The position numbers and the translations under genes are program-made. The notes beneath the pieces were generated by a model. It was not told where the DNA came from. It made no database searches and saw only the letters and a program-made list of their open reading frames with translations. This document shows positions 1 through 5,270 of a stretch of 5,270 nucleotides of DNA, piece by piece (positions within the stretch are counted from its first letter, which is position 1; every line of letters starts with the position of its first letter). The stretch comes from Gammaproteobacteria bacterium (GTDB lineage: Bacteria; Pseudomonadota; Gammaproteobacteria; GRL18): the NCBI GenBank assembly GCA_030632625.1, contig DAOVUK010000272.1, positions 1 to 5,270 of the forward strand. Reading direction: 5' to 3'.

Positions 1-636
1 GTCATCGCTGCCCGTATCACTACAATTTTAGGTTGGATCACCATAGCACAGAGTGATCGAATCGGTGGTCTGGTATACCGCAGTCCCAATGAACATCTTG
101 AGTTAAAACCTCAGGGAGGCCGACAGGGCATTTTACGTCTTATCGATTTTCTGGCTCAATTGGGTGAACCTCATACTGACTTTGACAATGAGCATGCAGG
201 CTTGCCGGATAGTATTCTGCAGCGTATTTCCCACATGGCAACACATGGAGCACAAGTGATCATTATCAGTGACTTTTTTTACCCGTCATCAAGATCTCAT
301 GAATACCTGAAAAAACTAAAATATCATAATAATGTATTGGCCATTCAGGTTGTGGATCCCCTTGAACTCGCCGCCCCTCCGGCAGGAGAATACGGCGTGA
401 GTGACGGTCTCATAAGCTGGCGAATGAATCTGGATGGTCATCGTCAGCAGCAAAGTCTTAAAACAATATTGAAGACTCGTCAGCAACAGATCAAAAAAGC
501 CTTTTATAACCTGGATATCCCCTTACTTCAAGTACTGACAAATGACGACATCAGTGCCGTACTTCATCATTTCCTGAAACGTAAACGCTCAGGCTATCAG
601 GGTAATTTATTAACACAGGGAGAAGCTGTCGCATGA
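1..636 (+). CDS. DUF58 domain protein, 3' part (start lies upstream of the window)
   Basis: Frame 1 is open from the first base to a TGA at 634-636, giving 211 visible residues; the family is usually about 300 residues, so roughly the last two thirds are present. The fragment contains the family-type strand SDRIGGLVY (visible residues 18-26), a second hydrophobic strand ending in an acidic residue, VIIISDFF (visible residues 86-93), and the C-terminal block LQVLTNDDISAVLHHFLKRK typical of DUF58 proteins. The DUF58 region has a VWA-like fold, and genes of this family almost always follow a moxR AAA+ ATPase gene and precede VWA genes, as here. No membrane segment is visible, so this part is probably cytoplasmic. 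Its stop overlaps the start of the next gene by 4 bases (ATGA), which suggests translational coupling. A TTG at 160 could be read as a start, but the coding frame and the family similarity continue upstream of it. The molecular function is unknown. Confidence 0.9.
   Translation, partial: VIAARITTILGWITIAQSDRIGGLVYRSPNEHLELKPQGGRQGILRLIDFLAQLGEPHTDFDNEHAGLPDSILQRISHMATHGAQVIIISDFFYPSSRSHEYLKKLKYHNNVLAIQVVDPLELAAPPAGEYGVSDGLISWRMNLDGHRQQQSLKTILKTRQQQIKKAFYNLDIPLLQVLTNDDISAVLHHFLKRKRSGYQGNLLTQGEAVA
617..622 (+). promoter_or_regulatory. Ribosome binding site of the DUF4381 gene
   Basis: The purine stretch AGGGAG lies inside the end of the DUF58 gene, 10 bases before the ATG at 633. It supports the start at 633 rather than the second in-frame ATG at 642, and fits re-initiation at the ATGA overlap. 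Confidence 0.6.
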
Positions 637-1139
637 ATAATATGATCCAGCCACCGGCTGCACCTCCAGTGATAAACAATCCGCTGCAGGCTTTGCATGA
701 TATTCATTTACCCGCTGATCCACCATGGTGGCCTCTGGCACCCGGCTGGTGGATTGTTCTGGGAGCAGCTATTACTGTTTCTGCGCTGATTTTAATTTTC
801 TGGTGGCGCAAACATCGCTGGCAAAAAAAGATACAAACTGAAATAAATACCGTCATTGTAAAAAACAGTGCCGATCTCAGATTGCAGCTGGCCGGACTGA
901 GTTCCCTGTTGCGACGCGTTGCACTGTATCGTTTTCCAAAGGAAAAAGTCGCCAGTCTACATGGCCGTGCCTGGTTGGAATTTTTGCAAAGCAATAGCTC
1001 TGATAAACATTTTGAGCAAAGAATCATAGAACCGTTGGCCGTTGGATCTTATCAGGCCAGGCCTGGAAATAAGCCTCTGAAAACAAACGATCCATTAGTA
1101 CTATTAGTCCATAAATGGATCAGGGAGAACTTAAAATGA
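633..1139 (+). CDS. DUF4381 family membrane protein of the Bat operon
   Basis: This encodes 168 residues, a normal length for the family. The N-terminus has a Pro/Trp-rich signature, DIHLPADPPWWPLAPGWW (residues 23-40), followed by one membrane helix (about 38-58) and then a strongly basic stretch (RKHRWQKK, 59-66). By the positive-inside rule the short N-terminus faces the periplasm and the remaining 110 residues lie in the cytoplasm. The block LSSLLRRVALYRFP with AWLEFL (residues 89-118) is the conserved cytoplasmic core of DUF4381 proteins. The gene overlaps its neighbours by 4 bases on each side (ATGA both times), placing it firmly in the operon between DUF58 and BatA, its standard place in proteobacterial clusters. 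It has no known enzymatic motif. Its role is probably structural, linking the cytoplasmic MoxR/DUF58 proteins to the membrane VWA proteins; this is inference. Confidence 0.88.
   Translation: MNNMIQPPAAPPVINNPLQALHDIHLPADPPWWPLAPGWWIVLGAAITVSALILIFWWRKHRWQKKIQTEINTVIVKNSADLRLQLAGLSSLLRRVALYRFPKEKVASLHGRAWLEFLQSNSSDKHFEQRIIEPLAVGSYQARPGNKPLKTNDPLVLLVHKWIRENLK
1122..1127 (+). promoter_or_regulatory. Ribosome binding site that decides the batA start
   Basis: AGGGAG ends 8 bases before the ATG at 1136, an ideal spacing. It lies downstream of the earlier in-frame ATG at 1115, so it cannot serve that codon. Together with the ATGA overlap at 1136-1139 this favours 1136 as the true start. Confidence 0.7.
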
Positions 1140-2170
1140 CAGCACACTTTGTCTGGCCTCTGGTCTTTATTATAACACCACTGCCATTACTGATTTACTG
1201 GTTAATGCCACGCGCTGAAAGAAGCGCACCCCAGGCGATCAGAATGCCCATGTATGTCAATTTAAAAACACAGCTTGGCGGCAATAACAATCAGACCAGT
1301 CGATCACGCTGGCGTATCTGGATAGCCATCATTATCTGGCTTTTATCAGTGATTGCCGCTGCCCGGCCACAAACCATGGGAAATCCTGTCCCTTTACCAG
1401 TACAGGGGCGAAATCTAATGGTGGCGGTTGATTTATCAGGCAGTATGCAGGAACAGGACATACAAATTGGTAATCAACGGGTCTCCCGTTTAACCGCTGT
1501 GAAAGCAGTGGCCGGTAATTTTATTGAACAACGTGCAGGTGATCGAATGGGTCTGATTTTATTTGGTCAGCAGGCTTATTTACAAGCACCTCTGAGTTTT
1601 GATCGTGATACGGTAAATATCCTATTAAGTGAAGCGGTTATCGGTCTGGCTGGCAATGAAACAGCCATTGGTGATGCCATTGCACTGGCCGTTAAACGTT
1701 TACGCCTACAACCGGAAGGTAATCGGGTATTAATTCTGTTAACTGACGGAGCCAATACGGCTGGTCATATCCAACCTTTGAAAGCAGCAGAAATTGCTAA
1801 AAAAGAAGGCATACGTATTTACACTATCGGTGTAGGTGCCGATCAACAAGTCAGCAGTTTGTTTGGGCAAGTGATTAATATGGGCAGCAGCCTGGACGAA
1901 GACACATTGCAGCAGGTTGCCCGAATAACGGGTGGTGATTATTACCGGGCACGTGATTTACCGGCATTGCAGGCTATTTATAAAAAACTTGACCAATTGG
2001 AGCCCAAAGCAAAAGATTTTGTTTTTTATCGTGAACTGTATGAGTGGTATACATGGCCTTTAGGTCTTGCATTTCTGCTTTCAATATTAAGCGGCCTGTT
2101 TATCAGCGGTTTATTTCGTCAGGCAATCACAGTCATTTCAGGCCAGAGAGAGAGTTATCATGTTAGTTGA
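1136..2170 (+). CDS. batA: BatA: VWA-domain membrane protein with intact MIDAS
   Basis: This encodes 344 residues when started at 1136. An in-frame ATG at 1115 would add 7 residues but has no ribosome binding site, whereas 1136 has one and forms the ATGA overlap with the previous stop. Membrane helices lie at about 4-24 and 60-76, with a basic loop between them, and a third at about 306-327. The VWA domain lies between helices 2 and 3 and, by the positive-inside rule, faces the periplasm. The MIDAS is complete: DLSGS (D99, S101, S103), T176 in NETAIGDA, and D204 in LLTDGANT, so metal-dependent ligand binding is expected. The segment DEDTLQQVARITGGDYYRA before helix 3 is typical of BatA. The family belongs to MoxR-linked Bat systems implicated in oxygen tolerance and envelope stress; its ligand is unknown. 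The 3' end overlaps the next gene by 11 bases. Confidence 0.93.
   Translation: MTAHFVWPLVFIITPLPLLIYWLMPRAERSAPQAIRMPMYVNLKTQLGGNNNQTSRSRWRIWIAIIIWLLSVIAAARPQTMGNPVPLPVQGRNLMVAVDLSGSMQEQDIQIGNQRVSRLTAVKAVAGNFIEQRAGDRMGLILFGQQAYLQAPLSFDRDTVNILLSEAVIGLAGNETAIGDAIALAVKRLRLQPEGNRVLILLTDGANTAGHIQPLKAAEIAKKEGIRIYTIGVGADQQVSSLFGQVINMGSSLDEDTLQQVARITGGDYYRARDLPALQAIYKKLDQLEPKAKDFVFYRELYEWYTWPLGLAFLLSILSGLFISGLFRQAITVISGQRESYHVS
2145..2154 (+). promoter_or_regulatory. Purine-rich ribosome binding site of batB/C
   Basis: An alternating AG run, AGAGAGAGAG, sits 5 bases before the ATG at 2160, inside the last codons of batA. It is a weak Shine-Dalgarno match (GAG cores only), so translation here may depend on coupling with batA across the 11-base overlap. 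Confidence 0.45.
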
Positions 2171-4031
2171 TTCTATTAAGCAATTTCATTTTATTGAACC
2201 ACTATGGTTGCTGGGGTTGATCCCTGCAGTACTGATTGTATGGCAACTATTTAAACACAGAAGCAGCAGTCAATCAGCCTGGAAAAAGGTCATTGATACA
2301 AAATTTCTGCCTTATCTGCTGGTTAAACAAGCTGCAGCTAAACAGACAAAATTACCGCTGTTCATTCTGATCGGTGTCTGGATTCTGACTGCCATTGCCA
2401 TGGCCAACCCAACCTGGCAGCGTCTGCCGCAACCGGTAGTTCAGGAACTGGATTCACAGGTAATTGTTCTGGATCTATCGCCTGCCATGCTGGCAAAAGA
2501 TATTAAGCCATCACGTCTGCAGCAGGCAAAGTATAAGATCGAAGATATATTACGTCAGAGTCAGGAAAAACAAACCGGGTTGGTGGTCTATTCAGGTGAT
2601 GCCTTTACAGTCACTCCGTTAACCGATGATATTGCGACGTTAAAATCACAATTGAGTGTATTGGAACCCTCACTGATGCCAGCACCCGGCAATCGCCCTG
2701 ATCTGGGTCTGCAGCAGGCGGGAAAACTATTAAAGCAGGCAGGTTATCAACAGGGACACATTATTCTGATCGCTGCGAGTGCCGGTAATACTAATACGAC
2801 TGACATTGCAAAAAAGCTGGCAAAAACCGGCTATCAGGTTTCACTACTGGGAATGGGCACAACAAACGGTGCACCCATTCCTGGTGTTCAAAATCGCAAT
2901 GGTCGCCCGGTTTTAAGCAAAATTGATCATCAGGCATTAGAGGCAGTCAGCCATGCAGGTAATGGTGTGTATGCCCCCTATTCCAGCAATTTAAACGATG
3001 TGAACCAGATTCTACAGGCGAGTTCAGTGAGTCAGCCATCAGCAATTGACTCCTGGCAAACCAATACAAAAAAGAAGCAGGCTGAACGCTGGGTTGAAAA
3101 CGGACCATTGCTGGCTGTTTTATTATTGCCATTAAGCTTACTGGGTTTTCGGCGCGGCTGGTTTCTGGCTTTACCATTCATGTTGCTTGGCCCATTATTC
3201 AGTCCACAGCCTGTTATGGCATCTGCATGGGATGCTCTATGGCAGCGTCCCGATCAACGTGCTGCCGTGGCTTTTGACAAACAAGATTATGCCGCTGCGG
3301 CAGCCATTACAGACAAGTCTGAAATGCAGGGTGCTGCTTCATATCGTGCAGGCAACTATCAGCAGGCCATCAAATCCTTCAGTCAAAAAAAGGACGCTGA
3401 CTCCCACTATAATCTGGGAAACACATTGGCAAAAATGGGTGATTATAAAAAAGCCCTCAATGCTTATGATGATGCATTAAAGCAACAACCACAAATGCAG
3501 GATACGATTGAAAACCGTCAATTAGTGGCAGATCTTCTTAAACAAGAAGAAGAAAAGAAAAAACAGGATCAAAAAAATAAGCAACAGGATAAAAAGCAAG
3601 ATAAAGATCAGAAACAGAATAAAGAGAATAATGAATCATCAAATAACCAGGGTCAGGGAGAAAAAGAGCAGCCAGAAGACTCACAAAATAAAGGTGAAAA
3701 TGACAATAAAAAGGAGCAATCATCACAATCAAATCAACAGCAGGGACAGGGACAGGAACAGGAACAGGATAAAGATAATAAATTCTCCACTGCTGACACT
3801 GAAAAACAACAAGAGTACGCTGATAAAACGGTAGAAAAAACCTTACAGAAAAAAGCAGAGACAAAATCAGAAGTGCCTCCTGCTCAGGCCAGTTTAAGTA
3901 AAGATAAACTCAGTCCTGAAGAGCGTCAGTCGGTTGAAAACTGGTTACGTCGTGTACCGGATGATCCTGGCGGCTTACTGAGACGCAAGTTTCTTTACCA
4001 GTACCAACAACGCCGGCAACAATATAGATAA
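2160..4031 (+). CDS. batB: Fused BatB/BatC: VWA domain, TPR repeats and charged linker
   Basis: This encodes 623 residues. The first half is BatB-like: membrane helices at about 14-31 and 65-82, then a VWA-fold domain (about 98-290). The second half is BatC-like: helices at about 316-329 and 333-347 separated by a short basic turn (RRGW), then TPR-type helices at about 363-385, 389-410 and 413-444. A Lys/Gln/Glu/Asn-rich linker follows (about 461-545), then a conserved tail with ENWLRRVPDDPGGLLRRKF (593-611). Predicted topology puts both the VWA and TPR parts in the periplasm. The MIDAS is degenerate: DLSPA (D105, S107, but A109 in place of the third Ser), P180 where the Thr is expected, and S207 where the Asp is expected. 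It is therefore probably a binding scaffold rather than a metal-dependent receptor. In Bacteroides batB and batC are separate genes; fusion is common in Gammaproteobacteria. No frameshift is visible. It overlaps batA by 11 bases. Confidence 0.92.
   Translation: MLVDSIKQFHFIEPLWLLGLIPAVLIVWQLFKHRSSSQSAWKKVIDTKFLPYLLVKQAAAKQTKLPLFILIGVWILTAIAMANPTWQRLPQPVVQELDSQVIVLDLSPAMLAKDIKPSRLQQAKYKIEDILRQSQEKQTGLVVYSGDAFTVTPLTDDIATLKSQLSVLEPSLMPAPGNRPDLGLQQAGKLLKQAGYQQGHIILIAASAGNTNTTDIAKKLAKTGYQVSLLGMGTTNGAPIPGVQNRNGRPVLSKIDHQALEAVSHAGNGVYAPYSSNLNDVNQILQASSVSQPSAIDSWQTNTKKKQAERWVENGPLLAVLLLPLSLLGFRRGWFLALPFMLLGPLFSPQPVMASAWDALWQRPDQRAAVAFDKQDYAAAAAITDKSEMQGAASYRAGNYQQAIKSFSQKKDADSHYNLGNTLAKMGDYKKALNAYDDALKQQPQMQDTIENRQLVADLLKQEEEKKKQDQKNKQQDKKQDKDQKQNKENNESSNNQGQGEKEQPEDSQNKGENDNKKEQSSQSNQQQGQGQEQEQDKDNKFSTADTEKQQEYADKTVEKTLQKKAETKSEVPPAQASLSKDKLSPEERQSVENWLRRVPDDPGGLLRRKFLYQYQQRRQQYR
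3540..3794 (+). repeat. A-rich low-complexity tract encoding a Lys/Gln/Glu/Asn linker
   Basis: This lies inside batB/C and encodes residues about 461-545, almost entirely K, Q, E, D, N, S and G. Short units such as KQD, DKKQDKDQK and NKEN recur irregularly. The DNA is strongly A-rich, with runs of 6 A at 3558-3563 and 7 A at 3571-3577. It is probably an unstructured, highly charged periplasmic spacer between the TPR part and the conserved C-terminal tail. Similar low-complexity linkers are usual at this place in fused BatB/C proteins, but the length and sequence vary. Confidence 0.85.
3741..3770 (+). repeat. Five tandem copies of a CAGGRW hexanucleotide
   Basis: The copies are CAGGGA, CAGGGA, CAGGAA, CAGGAA and CAGGAT, directly adjacent and in frame, encoding QGQGQEQEQD (residues 528-537 of BatB/C). 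The unit is a multiple of three, so gain or loss of a copy would change linker length by two residues without breaking the frame. Confidence 0.95.
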
Positions 4032-4033
4032 AC

Positions 4034-4038
4034 AGGAG
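4034..4038 (+). promoter_or_regulatory. Strong ribosome binding site of batD
   Basis: AGGAG lies in the 14-base gap between the batB/C stop (4029-4031) and the ATG at 4046, 7 bases from the start codon. It is the best Shine-Dalgarno match in the window and the only one outside a coding region, so batD translation need not depend on the gene before it. Confidence 0.8.
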
Positions 4039-4045
4039 TTTCAAT

Positions 4046-5270
4046 ATGAAAATTACAAACCCATCGTTAAAAAGCAATGAGATAAAATACCATCAGGTCA
4101 TATCAGTCTGGCCATCCCAGCTCATTATCACCCTGTTGTTTTTCAGCTTTATAATTATCCCTGTCAGCGCCAGTGCACAAGCGCTGACCACCAGCCTGGA
4201 ACGCAGCAGCATCACGTTTGGTGAATCAGCCACATTAGTTATCGACATCTCCGGCTCTGCTTCTAAAGACTTTCAGCCTGATCTCAGTCCGTTAAAAAAG
4301 GACTTTGATATTGTTAATACGGGTCGTAATACTCAGATACAGATCATTAATGGCAGACGTACCGATAAAATTCAGCTCAGCATCACATTGATGCCTCATC
4401 ACTATGGTCAATATACCATTCCGTCCATTAAAGTGGGCAGTGATCAAACCAGACCGCTGCAATTGACAGTCAAGGATATTCCCGTTGTCAGCAGCTCCAA
4501 AGAAGGTCAATCAGTCTGGTTGGAAATTGAGACACCATTGAATACAAATAATACAGATGTCATGGTACAGCAAGGAATCCCTGTGACCGTCAAATTATTT
4601 ACTGCACTGTCATTGAGTAACATCAATATCAGCCAACCTGCGGCAGAAAATGCCATTAGTGAGAAAGTGGGTGACAATATTCGATATACCGTTCAACAAA
4701 AGGGTCAGAATTATCATGTCGTCGAACAACATTATGTCATCTATCCGGAGCAACCCGGTGATTTGATCATTCCTCCTGTGGTCATGCGAGCTACGACTCC
4801 CGATGCAAATCAGCAAAGACAAAGACGCCCCTTTGGCGGTAATTTATTTGATGATCCGTTTTTTACAAGTGCCTTTGGTGGTCACTCTCAAATTCAGCAA
4901 ATGCTCAAAGGCAGCAGTATGTTTTCCGGCAATCAAGGAAAATCAGTATCGGTACGCAGTGATGGACTGAAACTATTTATTAAACATATTCCAGATGAAG
5001 CAAAAGGGACAGCCTGGCTGCCTGCACAAAAAGTCACTCTAAGCAGTTCATGGGATAATTATCCACCCAATCTGAAAAGTGGTGAACCCAGCTCACTGAT
5101 CTTGACCATTAAAGCGGAAGGACTCACCAGTGCCAACATTCCTGCCCTCCACATTGCCGATAAAAAAGGCAGCTACCGAGTGTATGAAGAACCTGTAGAG
5201 ATGGAAAATTTAACCGATGGTCAAAGAGTCATTGGTATCAGCAGGCAGAAATTTACACTGATCCCTGAAC
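4046..5270 (+). CDS. batD: BatD (oxygen-tolerance family), 5' part (runs off the window)
   Basis: The frame from the ATG at 4046 is open to the window edge, giving 408 residues plus one base of the next codon; gammaproteobacterial BatD is usually longer and ends with a membrane helix, which must lie downstream. The N-terminus is a signal sequence: a long polar region (1-24), a hydrophobic core (about 25-40) and SASAQA, with likely cleavage after A44 or A46. The mature part starts with a beta-rich domain bearing family hallmarks: FGESATLVIDISG (58-70), PDLSPLKKDFDIVNTGRNTQ (78-97), IQIINGR (98-104), and YGQYTIPSIKVGS (120-132). A second beta domain (about 158-250) is followed by a Gly/Phe-rich stretch (PFGGNLFDDPFF, 262-273) and a third domain including SVRSDGLKLFIKHIP (302-316). 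It probably acts in the periplasm with BatA and BatB/C. No catalytic motif is seen, and the partner interactions are inferred from context. Confidence 0.9.
   Translation, partial: MKITNPSLKSNEIKYHQVISVWPSQLIITLLFFSFIIIPVSASAQALTTSLERSSITFGESATLVIDISGSASKDFQPDLSPLKKDFDIVNTGRNTQIQIINGRRTDKIQLSITLMPHHYGQYTIPSIKVGSDQTRPLQLTVKDIPVVSSSKEGQSVWLEIETPLNTNNTDVMVQQGIPVTVKLFTALSLSNINISQPAAENAISEKVGDNIRYTVQQKGQNYHVVEQHYVIYPEQPGDLIIPPVVMRATTPDANQQRQRRPFGGNLFDDPFFTSAFGGHSQIQQMLKGSSMFSGNQGKSVSVRSDGLKLFIKHIPDEAKGTAWLPAQKVTLSSSWDNYPPNLKSGEPSSLILTIKAEGLTSANIPALHIADKKGSYRVYEEPVEMENLTDGQRVIGISRQKFTLIPE

Noticed and set aside
160..636. Separate short gene starting with TTG at 160
   Set aside because: The frame is open back to base 1, and residues before 160 carry the DUF58 signature DRIGGLVY, so this is the tail of a longer gene.
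704..1027. Minus-strand reading frame of 107 residues opposite DUF4381
   Set aside because: It lies wholly opposite a well-supported gene, and its protein is Cys/Arg-rich without recognisable features.
1057..1066. Ten-base perfect palindrome CCAGGCCTGG
   Set aside because: It is inside the DUF4381 coding region with no loop or following T run, so it is neither a terminator nor a convincing operator; chance is enough to explain it.
1115..1135. Earlier in-frame ATG for batA, adding MDQGELK
   Set aside because: No ribosome binding site precedes it at good spacing, while AGGGAG plus the ATGA overlap support 1136; the added residues are polar and sit just before the first membrane helix.
3187..3480. 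Plus-strand reading frame inside batB/C in another frame
   Set aside because: It overlaps the TPR coding region, has no ribosome binding site or recognisable domain, and the batB/C frame is intact across it.
3538..3864. Minus-strand reading frame opposite the BatB/C linker
   Set aside because: It arises because the A-rich plus strand has few stop triplets in reverse; its PVPVPV repeat is just the reverse reading of the hexanucleotide repeat.
4032..4045. Possible internal promoter or terminator before batD
   Set aside because: The gap is only 14 bases and is filled by the ribosome binding site; there is no hairpin or clear -35/-10 pair there.
4292..4822. Two minus-strand reading frames opposite batD (4292-4510 and 4610-4822)
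   Set aside because: They are short, unrelated to known proteins as far as I can see, and fully inside the batD coding sequence.

Overview
The window is a stretch of chromosome holding one gene cluster, all genes on the plus strand and packed end to end. It matches the Bat (Bacteroides aerotolerance) type of MoxR-associated cell-envelope operon in the layout usual for Gammaproteobacteria: DUF58 protein (3' part only), DUF4381 protein, BatA (VWA), a fused BatB/BatC protein (VWA plus TPR) and BatD (5' part only). The gene order, the BatB-BatC fusion, the DUF4381 gene between DUF58 and BatA, and the moderate, AT-leaning base composition suggest a gammaproteobacterium. I cannot name a genus from the sequence alone.

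Layout: 1-636 is the C-terminal 211 codons of a DUF58 protein. Bases 633-1139 encode a single-pass DUF4381 membrane protein. Bases 1136-2170 encode BatA, with an intact metal-binding MIDAS. Bases 2160-4031 encode BatB/C: two N-terminal membrane helices, a VWA domain whose MIDAS residues are largely lost, two more helices, TPR repeats, a long Lys/Gln/Glu/Asn-rich linker and a conserved C-terminal tail. Bases 4046-5270 encode the first 408 residues of BatD, a secreted or membrane-anchored protein with a signal sequence. The first three junctions overlap by 4, 4 and 11 bases, and the last is a 14-base gap carrying a good ribosome binding site. No promoter, terminator, RNA gene, mobile element or CRISPR is visible, and no stretch over 300 bases lacks a gene. 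The operon extends beyond both edges. A MoxR-family AAA+ ATPase gene is expected upstream but is not in the window.

How the parts may work together (inference from family knowledge and predicted topology): a cytoplasmic MoxR ATPase and the DUF58 protein would act at the inner face of the membrane. DUF4381, BatA and BatB/C would form a membrane complex with the VWA and TPR domains in the periplasm, and BatD would be a periplasmic partner. The precise biochemical role of Bat systems is not settled; aerotolerance, envelope stress and virulence roles have been described in Bacteroides, Francisella and Leptospira, with differing results. The system is of a known type. The most notable points are the asymmetry between an intact MIDAS in BatA and a degenerate one in BatB, and the repetitive charged linker with its hexanucleotide tandem repeat.
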